From the NCBI GenBank assembly GCA_037013685.1, contig CM072884.1, forward strand, positions 744,001-808,000: a DNA stretch of 64,000 nt. The letters run 5' to 3'. Below the pieces are notes generated by a model that saw only the letters and a list, made by a program, of their open reading frames with translations, was not told the DNA's origin and searched no databases. Positions 39,601 to 53,400 of this stretch are shown here, in pieces. Source of the stretch: Acridotheres tristis. Lineage: Eukaryota > Chordata > Aves > Passeriformes > Sturnidae. A program made the translations under genes and the position numbers. Numbering within the stretch: position 1 is the first letter of the stretch; each line of letters begins with the position of its first letter.

Positions 39601-42600
39601 AACCACCTCTGCTTCCAGGGATCTGAAGGTTAGGGAGTGCAGGACACAATTTAAATCACAAAGCATGGATTTACTTTGAAGCTTGCTCTAACTACTAGCT
39701 TCCCTGATAAATCCTTCCATGTTTATTCTCGGGATACTCCAATATTTTTCACTTGTTGAACTATTCCAGTTCAATCTGAGTTTAGAGCAACAACTTCTCT
39801 TTTGCACTCCACTCCCAGTTCTTGCCCTGCCCCGTGTCCAGATATTGAGCACCCAGTGTGCTCTTTTGGGCAGTTTTTATTCCTTGTTCACACAAAAATT
39901 AAGGGCAAACCTTCTCCCTGAGGGAGCCTGAGGGAACCTGCCTTGGGTTGTGTGTTCACCTCAGTGCAAGCAGGACATTTGCCCTTGTGTGAGTGACTAA
40001 CTCATACACTGAGAAAAGCTGGTTGCAAAAACAGTTTAAAACATTTGGCCTTTTCAAAGTAATATTTTTCCCTGCTCCTGCCAGGCAGGGGAAGAATTAT
40101 GTTCTCCTTTATATGACAATTTTAAAAGAAGCTGGTTCAAAGCAAACAGTAAAATGAGCTTGGGGCCCTCCCTGGCTCTATCACAGAATGCTGTGTGTAG
40201 CCAGCTGAAAGAGCTGCAATTTGTAAGAATCAACAAGTGGCCTAAAGAATGAAACCCTCCACGTGACAAATCATTTCAGGTTTCCTTGGGCTCCTTCACT
40301 GCCTTGTCACATACTTATCTCACAAATCCTCTGGAGGAAGAAGCATTTTTTTTTTACCCCCCCTTTGCATCATCCCCAGCACAAATAGGTTCCAGCTAAG
40401 GCTGGTGGGTGTTGTCATCATGGAAATAATTGCAAGGATCAGATTTACAGTGGAGCCTCCATAGCTCTTCTTGAGGTTACACAGCAATGTTTCCCTTAGC
40501 TCTGCAGCCTGATGTGCAAACCACACTTCTTCTGGGGAGTTCCTGACAGAAACTTGGCTTTTGGCAAGCACTTAATTCCATGAGTTGTTGCTATTCCACT
40601 GGATGGAAAGGCTTTCTGGAGCAGGGGTGGACTGAAGCCCACACGTGTGTGTTTTGCTGTAGGTTGTTTTTTAAAGCCCCCTTCCCTGGGAGATGTGTTG
40701 CCTGTCTTACCCCTCTCCAGACCCAAATTCCATGTGTTTATGAGCTTCCCCCAGGCGACACAGTTCCTCTGGAGCCATCAGTGCCCGTGGGGAGGAAGTG
40801 TGACCCCATGCAGAACGAAGCAAACTTCCTACCCTGAGCCTTGAATTACTGGAACTGCAAACAATTTGCATTATTCATGGAAAACAGGCCTTTCCTCAAG
40901 ATCCCTCCTGCCAGCAGCAGTGGTGAAGCATCCACTGCACAGGGCTGCAGTCCTTGCTGGGATTGTTACTAATACTCATCACAATGAGAAAGCTGCTCCT
41001 TCTTCCTCACGAGCAGAGAGGATTTAAACATCTCCCTTCTGGAGAAAACAGGTGATTCATCTCTCTAGCTGGGAGGAAAGACTGACATATGTTGAACATA
41101 TTGTACCCTGGCTTGTGAAGTTACAAAGCTTCCTCTGTAGGCAAGGATCACTCAGAGGAAAACGCCTTCCTTTGCTCTCCCTTCCCTCCAGTGGGGACCA
41201 TTTGATCCTTCCCAGGCTGTAAACAAAGCTGCCTGTGTGCAGCTAGGAAGGGCTGCTCCAGCATGGGACATGTGCAGCTCAAACCAACCACAGAGAGAAT
41301 GGCTGGGGCTCGGCTAAATTTGATTAAAGTCATTCCCTCACTTAGGCTGGGAACCCAGACAATCTAAAAATACTTTGGTCCTTTCCTCTGACTCTGAGTT
41401 TAGGCCTTTTTATTTCTTTTTTTGTGACAGAAAATGTTATCTTAGCGGCTGTTGGGCTTTTTAAATGTATGTTCTAATCTATAACTATTTGTCTGTTGAA
41501 AAAAAAAAATGCAGGTACCTGCTTTCTGGTGGGATTTTTTTTAGACTGCAGGCTAGCTGAAGTAAAAGTTCTTACCCTGCCTTGTTCCAGCCTGTGACAC
41601 AAGCCTGATGCCATCAGCTCAGCTTCTGCAAAGAGGTCCCAAAAGTGTTAACACCCACATTTTCTCTTGGAGCAGAAGGACTGAATTAACAAAAAGAACT
41701 CTGCTTTCCACCAGACTGATGTATGTGAATGTGCAATGCTGCCATCTCCCAGGGCTGCCCTGCTCTGATCTTTCTGGCTCATTTTGAATTAAGGTGAGAG
41801 GAATTCTCTAACTCTCTGAGACTCTTAAAAGCCTCTCTACAGCTCAATCCTGCATCCCTGTGAGTTCTGTCCAATTCCCCGTGCCCTTGGGCGTACAGGA
41901 GACCAGGAAAGGCAGGGATCTACCTTGACTTGTCCAGTGCTGCACATTAGGGCACAATTACAGCTCAGAGACAGCCCCGGGCTCTGCACGAACTCAAATC
42001 AATCACTGGCAGTGACAGCTTGACAAAAGGGTCAGGGGAAAGATTTCAAGTTATTTTCCACAGTGGTGACTGCTCAAGTACTGAAATCTGGCTGAGATCC
42101 TGACTAGTTAATCACTGCCAGGGAGGCTTTAACCTTTAGGTATCACAAGTGGCCACCCATAACTGAAATAAGCCTTGAATTTATGGTCATATTACCATGG
42201 AGAGCTTGTGGAACTTTTCCCCCACCATTTTTATGTGCTACTGCCCTGTTGAAATCATGCTACATAAAAACTGTCAAAATACTTGCAGAGTATGGACAGG
42301 AAAAGGAAAAACAATTGTATTTTAGAAGTATAAATACCTTAAGAGAAGGAATCAGAAGATTCCAATAGCAGCTGAAACTTTCAGTCAAAAGAACTTTATA
42401 ACATAAATACTTCCTCCTCAAAAGCCAGAACACTTAAAGCAGGTGACTATTTTCCCCCAAGCAATAAAATCACAGAAAAATCTAGTTCTAGGTTAACCAA
42501 AGCTAGTCAGAGCTTCAGGTCAAAATATCACGCATTGCTTCAGTGGAAAAAAAAAAAAGAAAAAAACATTTAGAGAATTTGAAATGTTTCAGCTTCTATT

Positions 42601-45600
42601 TTCACACTGGTATTTTCAGCCCCTCATTTCACAATGACATTTTCATTTCAAATTGAACTTAAAACAGGTTTTCAAAAAAGGAGAATGAAATACTTGGATA
42701 ATCTTCAGGCAATTCCCTTCTTTTTCCTTCCTTTCTTCCCTTCTAAGAATCCAAATCAAACCCCTGAACCACAATTCTTTTTTAAAGGAGAAAGAAATCT
42801 TCTGAGAACTGGGACTATTTTGCATACCAGGCACCTCATATTTTTCTCTTGAGTTACAGAAGTGACTGGTGGACCCACAGATCCCTTCAGACTGTGGACA
42901 GATGCAATAAATGCCAAACTCATCCACTCCAGAATCCTTGCAGCAAATGCCAAGCATGCCCTTATTAATATTCTGGGAAGGTTTGGGGATCAACAGTAGC
43001 ATGCATAATAGCATTTAATGACAGCAGGGCTTATTATCAGCATGATTTGGCCTCATCTGGCCTCTACTGGCAAAACCATGTGCATAATAAGGTATGTTAA
43101 TGTTGGGCTCTTTGGCAGGTCTTGGAAGATGAGACGGTGCAGCTGGCAGGACGAAATGGGAGCAGCTGGAAGGGGGAGATTTGGGTCCTACATATTAAAC
43201 CATTTGACATTTGGTGTCTGAGGGGAGCACTGTTTAGAGCTAATAAATAACTCACCAATGATGACAACCTGTAATGACAGCTTTTATTGTGGTCTGGTTA
43301 ATCCTCAGACTCAGCTTTGTCCTATCAAGCCATCTGCCACCCATTCATTTTTTAGTGTTTTCCCTCTTGCTTTGTTAAGAGTCGTGCACTTGGGAAGTCT
43401 CAGGGATGGGGAGCTGTGTCTGGGAGTCATCCCTGGCTCTGGGAGAGGCAGGAGCAGCAGGGCTCAGAGGGGAAGAGGCAGGAGTGAGTGCACAGAGGGG
43501 ATTTTGCCACGGATCCTCAGTGCTGCAGATCCACTTTCCTCCAAGCATTCCCATTTCCAGGCATGGGGAAATGGCACTCTTTTCCCTGCTGAGTGGATGT
43601 GGCCTGTTTCTGCCAGAGAAATTGCAAACCTCTCTCTCTCCAGACATCACCACCAATGATTCTGTCACAGCCAGAGGTGACAGGGAGGCAAGGCTGTGGA
43701 AATTCCCTGCAGGACACAGCTGCTCCTTAGGAATGTGGCATCCCTGTGTCCTCATGATGCCTGATGTCACTCATTCTTGGGATGTTGTCAGCTCTAATAA
43801 CTCTGCCTGAAAGAAAACAATTTTCCCAGATAACGTGCTGAGATGCTGAATGCCTGGGAAACCAGGACCAAACTCCAAAGTTTGTCTGCAAGGTATGCAC
43901 AGCATCCTGTGTGTGCCTTGGAAGTGACAAACTGCCTCCAAACATGCCACAGGGCCGATTTCCAGGTGATTGATTTCCAGGTGATTTCCAGGTGCACAAG
44001 CTCCACCAGCCAGGAATGACTGCAGCTCTCAGGGCAGGTCGTGTGCTAAAGAAAAGAAGCAGCAATAAAAATATTATGAAAAGAGAGAAGTGGTCTGGAA
44101 GGGCAGCACCCAGAGCATCTCAGGAGGTGTTTGTCACCTTGTCTGTAGTTAGGAAAGAGCCTCAGAAACTTAACTGGCCAGGTTAGCATGGAGAAAAAGC
44201 AGTGGAGAGGAGTTTGGAAAAGTTATGGACAGGTCTGGAAGTTTCTTTCTTCATAAAGCAGCCCAATTCATGGAATGAGTTCAAACACAGGACCTAAAAG
44301 GGGAAAAACGATGGAGGGAGGCTTTAGGTCCCCCTTAAAAACAGCAGTTTGCAGAAAAGATTGTCCATCTCAGGGGAAAGGTCACACCACAGATGCCTTC
44401 CCTGAGCCCCACCAGGATCTGAGGGGCAGCCATCCTGGGAAATCAGCACCTAGCACAGAAGATGTACTATAAAAACAAGTGCTTGAGACCAAAAAAGGAG
44501 TGTTTATAACACTGTAGACACTTTAAAAATATTCTTCAGCCTCCCTTAGGGAAGAAATTAAAAACTTCCAAATGAATGGTACAGCCTTCATCTGTGTGGG
44601 TTCCCTTTTGTTGTCTCATGAGTAAGAACCCAAGGAAGAAGTGGGTGCCCTTTTCAGAGAGTTTTGCATGTACCAGTCTATTTTTCCACCTGTTAATTGA
44701 CTTCCATCCCATCACTCACACCGTGATGTTCCAGCATCATCACAGCAGCCTTCTCTGAATATTAAATGCAATTCATGAAAGCAGCCCTGTCTCTTGATCA
44801 TGCACTTAATCACAGTTAATAATACCTAAATATAATGGAGCAGGCACTGCACTAGGGCAAAAAAACAAATTATTCCTGTGCTCTCCCACTCCACTTGGAG
44901 CACGCTGATGGCTCTCCTGGGGAGCCTGGCTCGCAGGCAGTCTGGATCTGCTGCAGCATGCAAGGAAAATTCATGTGGAAACAGACTGACTGTGCCTCTT
45001 TTGCTTTGTCCTGTCTCCAGCCCCAGGGAACCAGAATAGCTCCCAGACTGAGTATGGAGTGGGGGGGAAGGGGTCAAGGGTCTGGAGATACCCTGTTAAC
45101 CAGCAGCATTACTCCAGCCTCTAGGACAGCTCAGTAATGCCTTGGTACTCAGGAAAATCTCCTTTTCCATGAGAAGGAGGAGCTCCCTGTCTCCCACCTC
45201 TGACCTGACTCAGGGAGCTCCCAGGAGCAAGAACACTGTGCTGTCCACTCAGGGACACCCCCAGGAACAGTGGGCAACTCCCCAAAAACTTTTTTCCTTC
45301 AAGTCTCTCTTTGCAAACCAGGCAGGAGGTTTATTTGTGCCCAAAGGTGGTTTCAATTCAATGGAACTTGCAAGGCCCTCAGCCAGCAGAGCTGGAGTTG
45401 CTGAGAGACCCCCTTAAAAACTCATCAGCCCAGAGATCAAATGTATTTCTGCCTCTTCATAAAGTGCTGATAAATCATGTGACAAACATGAAAGAAATCC
45501 AGGACACTGAAGGTTTTTCCACAGTACTCATGGCATGATCATTACAGAAGCATAAGTAGAGCAAAGCCTCATACCACATAGTCATTGGCTTTCTTTTTTG

Positions 45601-47165
45601 CACTAGATGAGCCACAGATGTCCTTTACAGAATAAGTTATAAAATACATATAAACATTTGTCACTGTGTGGGTTTTTTTTTAATGTCTCACTCCTGTCTT
45701 TCAGTGGGACTTTGATTGGACTCCTTAGGAAAAGCAATGAGAAAACCTTAATTAAAATTTTGCTGCTCCCTGGACATCTGTTGTAGAGTGTTACATAAAA
45801 TATTACACGTGGTTATAAATACACATTCATCTTTTATTTTAAACACATTAGTAATTGGGTTTTATGGGGCCACGGGGATTTATTAGGCACAGGATTGCAG
45901 CACTGAAGGCACACAGGCATGGGGGCATGGATGTGTGCAGGGATGGGATCCTGGGATGGGCACAAAGCCTTGGGAAAGCTTTTTTGCCAACTCCCAGTGA
46001 GCAGTGTGTGTGCTTTGCTCCTGGGCTTCCAGTCACACTCACCACTGCTCTGCCACTGCAAAGAGGACTCCAGTGTCCTGTGAACGAAGGGTATTTGGGG
46101 ACAGTAACAGCCCACAGCAGTTTTGGTCTTTTCTGGAGCTCTATAAATGGCTGTGTGCTCCAAGGCATGGATTCCATGGAGAGCAGCTCCTCGGGATGTG
46201 TTTGTTACCTCGGCCAGTCAAAACCAGCCATGGAGAACTTTGCAGTCAGTGCTGCCACACTTAGAAACAGTGCAAAGAATGCTGTGAAGGCTCATCATTC
46301 CTTTAGTCACCTGTTCTGGATGATCCAACAGGCGGGATTAGGTATTTTCCAGGCAATTTTGAGAGAAGTTGCAGTGAGTTTAAAGACACATAATAAAAAC
46401 TTGCCTAACAACGTGGTTACCAGCACAGCTCACAAGCATTTCTAGGCTAAGTCTCAGACTTTGTGAAGCTTCTCCGTGATCTCTGCACGTCATGTGCATT
46501 GCTAATTAAGAGCAGCTCATTCTTTCCGAGGGTTTCATTGGTTATCACCTCAGAATGCAGCAGCAGCTGCCTTGGGAATGCTGCTCCCTCTCCAGGTCCT
46601 GCTCTGGAGTGTCAGGACAGCTCCTCTTTCCACAATCCTGAGCACTCCAGCCCCAGAGCTGAGGGTGATGAATAGAGCAGAACAGGCAGAAAAGAAATCT
46701 CACTTTTTCTTCCAATGTCACATCAGAGTACACAGGACAAGGGGAGAAAGTCAGCTGCTGCATGGATTTGTCAGATTGGCTGCTTGTTCAGTTTGGGACT
46801 TTCCCTGAACTCCCATTCCTCTTTATTTTTATACTTTTTCCCTTCTGCACCATCTTCAGAGTTGTCTGTCACTTTGGCCTCTCCCAGCCTGTGCAGATGA
46901 GCTTTCCAGCTCCACATGGAAACAGCCTGATGTTCATTCACTGGATAAGGAACATTTTGTCTGAAACAAGCAGCTTCAGTGAGCTCATTACCCACTCCAG
47001 TGCACAGGACGCAGGCAAGGACCTGGGTCAAGCTCCCAGCAGTTCCCTGGAGCTGGTGTCCCTGAGGGCTTGTGCCCTCCCCACAAATGCACTCAGGGAA
47101 ATTCAGCCTGGTTTGTCAAGTTTCCCAGCCATGCAAGAGGGATTTCCAATAATTCCTTACAGTTA

Positions 47166-47447
47166 AATCATGGAATCCCAGAATGGTTTGGGTTGGGAGG
47201 GACCTTAAAGTTCATTTCATCACACCCCCTGCCATGGGCAGGGACACCTCCAGGCTACTCCAAGCCCTACCCAGCCTGGCCTTGGACACTTCCAAGGATC
47301 CAGGGGCAGCCACAGCTTCTCTGGGCACCCTGTGCCAGGGCCTCCCCATCCTCCCAGAGAGGAATTCCTTCCTAATGTCCAATCTAAACCTACTCTTTCA
47401 GTTTGAAGCCATTCCCCCTTGTCCTGCCCCTCCTTCCCAGCCTTAAT
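47166..47447 (-). mobile_element. CR1 LINE 3' fragment
   Basis: The + strand carries the reverse complement of the classic avian CR1 3' end: GGTTTGGGTTGGGAGGGACC, then CCTGCCATGGGCAGGGACAC, then CTTCTCTGGGCACC. The element therefore lies on the minus strand with its 3' end at the low coordinate. It is strongly 5'-truncated and has no coding capacity. It is the only CR1 copy I recognise between HUNK and DNAJB13. Confidence 0.93.
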
Positions 47448-50400
47448 GCCTTACCTGGGTTTTGCAGCTGCTCAACATGATATCTCTACTCGACAGAATT
47501 CCAAAGCTCCAACTGATTGATGTGGCTTTTAGGAGGACACGGTGCTCAGAGCTGACCTCAGGGCACCCCTGATTACCTCACAACCAGTGTGGAAAATCCA
47601 TCCCAGTAACCCCCTGTCTTGGGAAACGGGAGTCTGGACATGACATCACTCACAAGGGAGTTGTTACAGTTTGCATCACTCCATGAAAAAGGATTAAAAT
47701 GTGAGCGAGCCTCTCCTTTTCCAGCCAGGGAAATTCCTCCTGGAGGTAGAGAAATTTTGCTACACACAGCTGGGGGATGGCACAGCCCTGTCCCTCCGGA
47801 CAGACCAACCCAAACCTGCCGAGCTAGTCTGGGATCTCCTGAGCTCCCGGTATAGCTGTGGGTCTCCCTGTCCTTCTCCAAGGCTTCCCAGAGTCCCAAA
47901 CCTGCTGTGGCACCGAGAGGCAGTGCACACATCCCACACATCAGGGATCCTGCTTGTTCCCTGTGTGCTTCCCCAGCGTCTGAGCTCCCACTGAGCTTCC
48001 CAAACCACAGCTGCCTCCCTGGCATGCCTGGGCTGAGCTACCCTTGGCTTTTTCCTCTCCAGCTTCCCTTCTTTCCTTGTTACAAGCAGTGAGGCTGAGG
48101 AGGAGCCCTCATCCCCTTCCCTCCTGCTGCCAGGAACCACTTTAGACCATCTGGTGGGTGATTTAAACACCTGCACTCAAACCTTTGGGAGGATGGCGTG
48201 CCATGTGCCCAGCTGGGATCACTGGAGCTGCTGCCACTGTCACCTGGACCTTTCTTGGTACCAACAGGCTCGGGTTTGGAGATGGTTAGCCACACTCCTG
48301 AGGCTGCTGCTACCAAAACCCAGCCAGGGCACTGCAGGGATGTGACTTCCCACTGCCCTAAAGCAGAGGGAAGCAGCACTGGCCAACAGGAATTGTCACA
48401 GAACAAATCCTGTCAGTGAGAGGTGGAGAGGATTTTTCCCCTGGGGGAGAACATGCCTTGTTTCATGCAGAAGTGGTCTTGGCAAGCCTGACCTACATTT
48501 TGGATGGCTCTGGTGCAGCAGACTGGAAATTCAGTGGCAGCTCCAGATTAAAAAAAAGAAGAAGAAAAAAAAAAGATGAGGCAGGCTTTTGTTGGATTAC
48601 AGAAACGATTAGCATGAAACATGATTCTGTGTCTTATTTAATTGCATTAATTGAATGTTCCCCCCTCCTGTTTTGTATTCAACATGCTGCTGGATATTGC
48701 ATGGAAAACAGCCACACAGAGTTGAATGTTTAGCCTAGCAGGGAGGGAAAGGTTGAGATTTATTTTCACTCTGAGAACATAAGAATATATCTGGAATGAA
48801 CCCATTCATTGGATGCTCCCACTAAAACTAGAAGGAGCTAAAGAGTGCAAAGTGCCAATATTTGCATTTTCATTGTTGGGTTCCAAAGTTAACGCCACAG
48901 ATATTGAAATGCAAGATTAAAGCAAATTGCTCCTTCTTTGGACACACCAGCTCGTCTCTGTGCTGCTGTGGTCTGCAATGCCCCAGGCTTTGAATAAAGG
49001 GAGAGGGATGGACACAGACATCAAGGAGCGTCTTGGAAGAGAAAAAAAATCAGGAGAGCTTCAAGTGCTGGGCAGCCTGAAGTCTGTGATCTCAAGAGGC
49101 TGTTCTCAAGGGAGGTTGTCTCTTTTGAAAACCAGTGATGTTTTCTGCTCCCACCTCCCCCCAGTTCTTCCCAGAGAAAAGGAGTGCTGAGTGGAGGTGG
49201 GGACTACTGCTCCAACACAAAGATGTCAAAAGGACGGGATGCTGACATCCTGAAGGGAAAAACAAAACCCGTGGGACGTTTCCTCCTCACCGTTGAAAAG
49301 GTATTTGGGGCTCAGAGAGCCTCTTGTCTGTCTCTTTGTCTGCAGCTGAAGAGGAGCCCTGAGCTCCTTTGCTGGGGAAGGCAGTAATTGCTTTTCCAGC
49401 TGGCTTGCCCAGCAGCATCCCCTGCTCTCCCCGGCATCCCATGAACCAGGAGACTTTATGGAGCCCTTCGTGGCTCCTTTGTTTGCTCACCCTGGGCACA
49501 AAGTCGCCCAGAGAAGGGCCAGGACATCGACACAGCCCTGGCAGGTCTCTGACAGAAACTCTGCAAGAATTCCACGTGCCCCTGCTGTCATTCCCCTCTA
49601 GACGCTTCTGTGGACGCTCAAACACTTGGCTAAAATTTCTGGACAGAGCTCTCCCAGCACTGCAATCCTTAGGGAGAGGGCACGGATTATTTGGGGAGAA
49701 AACGCAGCATTAGATTTGAGGAAGAGCTTGAATGTTGAAAGGAATGATGAAACAGAGGGACAGGAGGAAGGAGAGGTGTGGTAGGGCAGAAGGGGAGGAC
49801 GGTTCTCACCAGGGACTGCTGGGCCTGCCAGGCAGGACACACACACAGAGAAATTTCCCCATTTTCACTCCATAAAAAAAGTTCTGCCACAGGGGCTGTT
49901 GAGGATTGTCTCCAAAGAGAAATGGAATCTTTTCCTTATGGTGAACCACAAGAGAATGTTGCTACATCCTGCTTCTTGTGGCTTATAAATAGAAGGGAAG
50001 GAATGACTGGTTAACTGTTTGACCTCAGTTTGGGAGGAAGAAAACTCCCAAGAAACCTCGGGAACTCACCCCATTAAGCACACAGGAAAATGGCACAGAT
50101 CTGGCACCTTAATTATATGCTAATGACATCCGACCAGGAAGAAAAGCTTCAGACGTCTGAAGGAAAAATACCTGACTGAAAAGGATTGTGTGTGCTCACA
50201 GACACTTTCTGACAGCTATTCCCTCTTTCTTTTTGTCAGTTTTTGTTTTAGCATTTAAGAAACAAAACAAAACAGCAGACTGAAGAACCAGGTGAACCTT
50301 TGACATTTGTGTTTGATTTTCAGCCCCTGAGCATGAACTGAAAACAAAACAATCCTGCTGCAGAGAGCTTTGTCAAATGTACAGACTTTCAATGACCCTT

Positions 50401-53400
50401 CTGTTCATCATGTTTTTCCGGTTCACTTTTAGCTAAGATTGCCACTGGTCTTCACCCATCACCTTCTGGTGAACTTGTCTGCAAAATACCTATTATTTTC
50501 CTATAAATTTATTTGTTCCATCTGGATAAAAAAAAAAAATCAGCTCATATAAATACGTAGCAAGTTTAATGAAAGTATCTCCAGATACACAATCCAAGTA
50601 TCTGTTATGATTTTTTTTTTACTAGCTGGCTTGTTTGAGTTATTATTTCCCAAGGATTTTGCATTACACCTGGGTGCTTCCAGAACTCTCTATTCATAGC
50701 AGAAGCTGATGATGACAGTTTTACTAACTCATATTTACATCCATTCTCACATGGTGTATTTTTTGGGACTGAAATTGTACCAAAAAACCCCAGCCAAAAC
50801 GAGCTCAAGAACAACTATTGAATGGCTATTTTGCTTTTCATTAGATGAAATAGATTCATTTCTATAATTCTTAGCAAAGCCTATGTGACAACCCCTTCAG
50901 GTTTTATTTCAGATTAGGGAAATAGTACTTGTACAATAGTGATACTTGTACAATAAACTGAGGTTTGCTTTCCCTTCAGGGCATAAATTGGGTTAAATAG
51001 ATTTCATTTCTTAATTGGATTTAAAAAGTTCTAAATTATCAATTATACTAAAAATATCAACCTCGTGTGTGTCACTGGGAGTAGCAGTCATGGGAAAAAT
51101 CAGCAGGATTTTGAAAAGACACAGAAAAGAGTTGGCTTTGTTTACTTTGATGTAACCAACCCAATGGGCAGAAGCAAAACCCCATGGAAGTCAGCATTAG
51201 CTTCACTTGGAGATGGAGTAGCCAAATCCTTCTGTTACTGGGGTTCACCTGAGCAGGTTGGTTTGAGGATGAAACACGACTGGGTCCCTCTTTGATACCT
51301 CTCAGGGCCGTCAGCATTTGTCTGGCAGAAAAAGGTTCCCCTTTTGTACCTTCTCATGTTGGAGTCATGGAACCAGCCTGGGATGGTTTTGGGAGAGGAT
51401 TTGCTGAACAAGAGGCTGTTCTCAGAGGGGCCACACATCCACAGGCTTGATGAGACAGAGAGAGCAACCTGCTTTTGGGGCAGCTGGAGTCCCTGGGAGT
51501 GGGAATGAACAACAGGAGCTCCTATTCCATGGAGACAAGAGCTCAGGGAAGCTCTCCTCAAGTCGCTGCTGAGCCCTTCAGCTCACACAGCAGCTCTGAA
51601 CACTCCACTCCCCACTCACCTCTGCTCCGTGGAGCTGCTAAGTCTTTCCAGATGAAGGGTGTTTATTTAGCTTATTGATTAAACCAGCTGCTGCCACTGA
51701 CAGGAACCTCACATTTTCCACAGAGACAGATAGGACACATGAGAACTGGCTGTGGCTCCCCCGTGCCCCCCTTTCCAGAGGGAAAATCTGCTCTTTGTGA
51801 CCAGGCTTGTGTCACACTAGGCTCTGCAGTTCCAGCACCCTGAGCCTGGAGAGGAAATGAAAGCAAGTTCTGCTTGAGGAAAACCCCTGGAACTTGGGTG
51901 GCTGTTGCTTTTTATATTTTTAGCATGAAATTATTAATTTCCTTTAGTATGAGACCTGAGATGGCATCAGAGAATACAGCCATTAAAGTCTTTAATTACC
52001 TTTGCCACATTGATGTAATGTGGTGCACTAAACAAAAGGCTTTGGGCTTGAACAGAAGAGAACATGGGCCAGAAACCCAAACACATAGTATAAAAACTGC
52101 AGGATTTCTCATGGAGCAAAGCTCCTGATCCCACTCCCTTTGCTGATGCTGCAGCAGCTCCAGCTGCTCCATATCCCACATCACACCCGCAGCAGATGAA
52201 ATCTGTCATGTGCTGCAGCTCCTCTGTGGCTCCATGGGTCCAGAATGTATAACAATTTAATTCTGCCCACTTTTCCCTCAGTAGGACGCTGTATAATTTC
52301 CTCACTGCACTGCTGAGTTTCACAAAGCCCTCGGTTACCTCAGAGACTCCTGAAACCTGGCTGAAATTCCCATCAAAAGTTCCTGCAGGGAGAAACAAAT
52401 CAACGGGCAGACAGGCGAGCCCATCTCCATGAGGAAAGCCAAATAAATCCCACTTTTATGTGCAGGACTGGCACAGTGCACATGAAACATATCCAAAGGC
52501 CAGACAGGAGGAGACCCAAAGCTGTGTGACAGGGCAGGGCCACCACTCTCCTGCAAAAACAGTTCCAGAGGGAGGCCCTGGGGTTGCTGCAGACAAAAGT
52601 TGAGCAGCCTGGAAGGAAATTGCCTCCTTGCTCCTTCCTGATAGGGAGTTAACCTCGGGGAGCACCCAGCTGGAAGCTGTACACTCGGAACATGCTCTGT
52701 TCTGCTAAGAAAACATGCAAGGGAGGACATCTTCCCTGCAGCTTGGAGCAGCTCCAGCAGCTTGATGAGACATGACGGCTGTGATGTACAGAGCATCCCA
52801 GAGGAAAAGCCAGCTCGTGCTGCTCTCCCTGCTGACTGACACGTGGCACCGAGTACTGAGCATCTCCTCGGGCTCCTGGGTGCTCCCAAGACTTCCTAGC
52901 ACACCAAGCAGAGAGACGTTTCACAAAGCAATTGCTTTCCTGTGTGATGCCAGTTTATCTGTAATGCATCGGATTCTCTGAGTGCCCACATTTCTTTTTG
53001 CCCAGGAAGGAAGGAAGGGAGTTTAGGCTGTGCTAGAAACCAGAGTGCATGAAATGATTGAATTAGGGAGCAGTTTCAAAGTTCACTTCAGCAGAAGGCT
53101 CACAGTGTTTGATCCTTGCTCCTCTGCCACCACTGGCAATATCCCCACTAAATTTGGTGACAGCAGGAGCAGAGCTTCAGAGCTGATGCCTCAAAAACCT
53201 CTGACCTAAGTTACTGTGAGAAAACAGGGACAAGCCTATGAAAGGGAGACTTAACCCAGGTTAAACTGAGCAAAAGACATAGCAAAGCAGAGAGGAGTAA
53301 GTGAAGGCACTGCACTGTTGGATGTTGATGAAAATTGGGTAAATTTAGTCAAGTTTCACACAGGATATTTGACAGTTTTGGCACTCTGTCTCCTGTCCTT

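Larger units (their letters stand above)
28371..47165. other. Intergenic gene-free stretch, 18.8 kb
   Basis: No gene is recognised. Simple repeats present are a CAGA array (34907-34936), a T run (35059-35077), an A run (36538-36553), a 21-bp tandem duplication with a partial third copy (about 36570-36618) and a short GATTTCCAGGT duplication (about 43957-43994). The remaining open frames, the longest about 130 codons, look like chance. Confidence 0.6.

Noticed and set aside
45855..46445. Long open frame of 196 codons on the + strand
   Set aside because: It resembles no protein family I know, has unremarkable composition, overlaps other frames on both strands, and lies in otherwise gene-free sequence. 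Chance is the simplest explanation.
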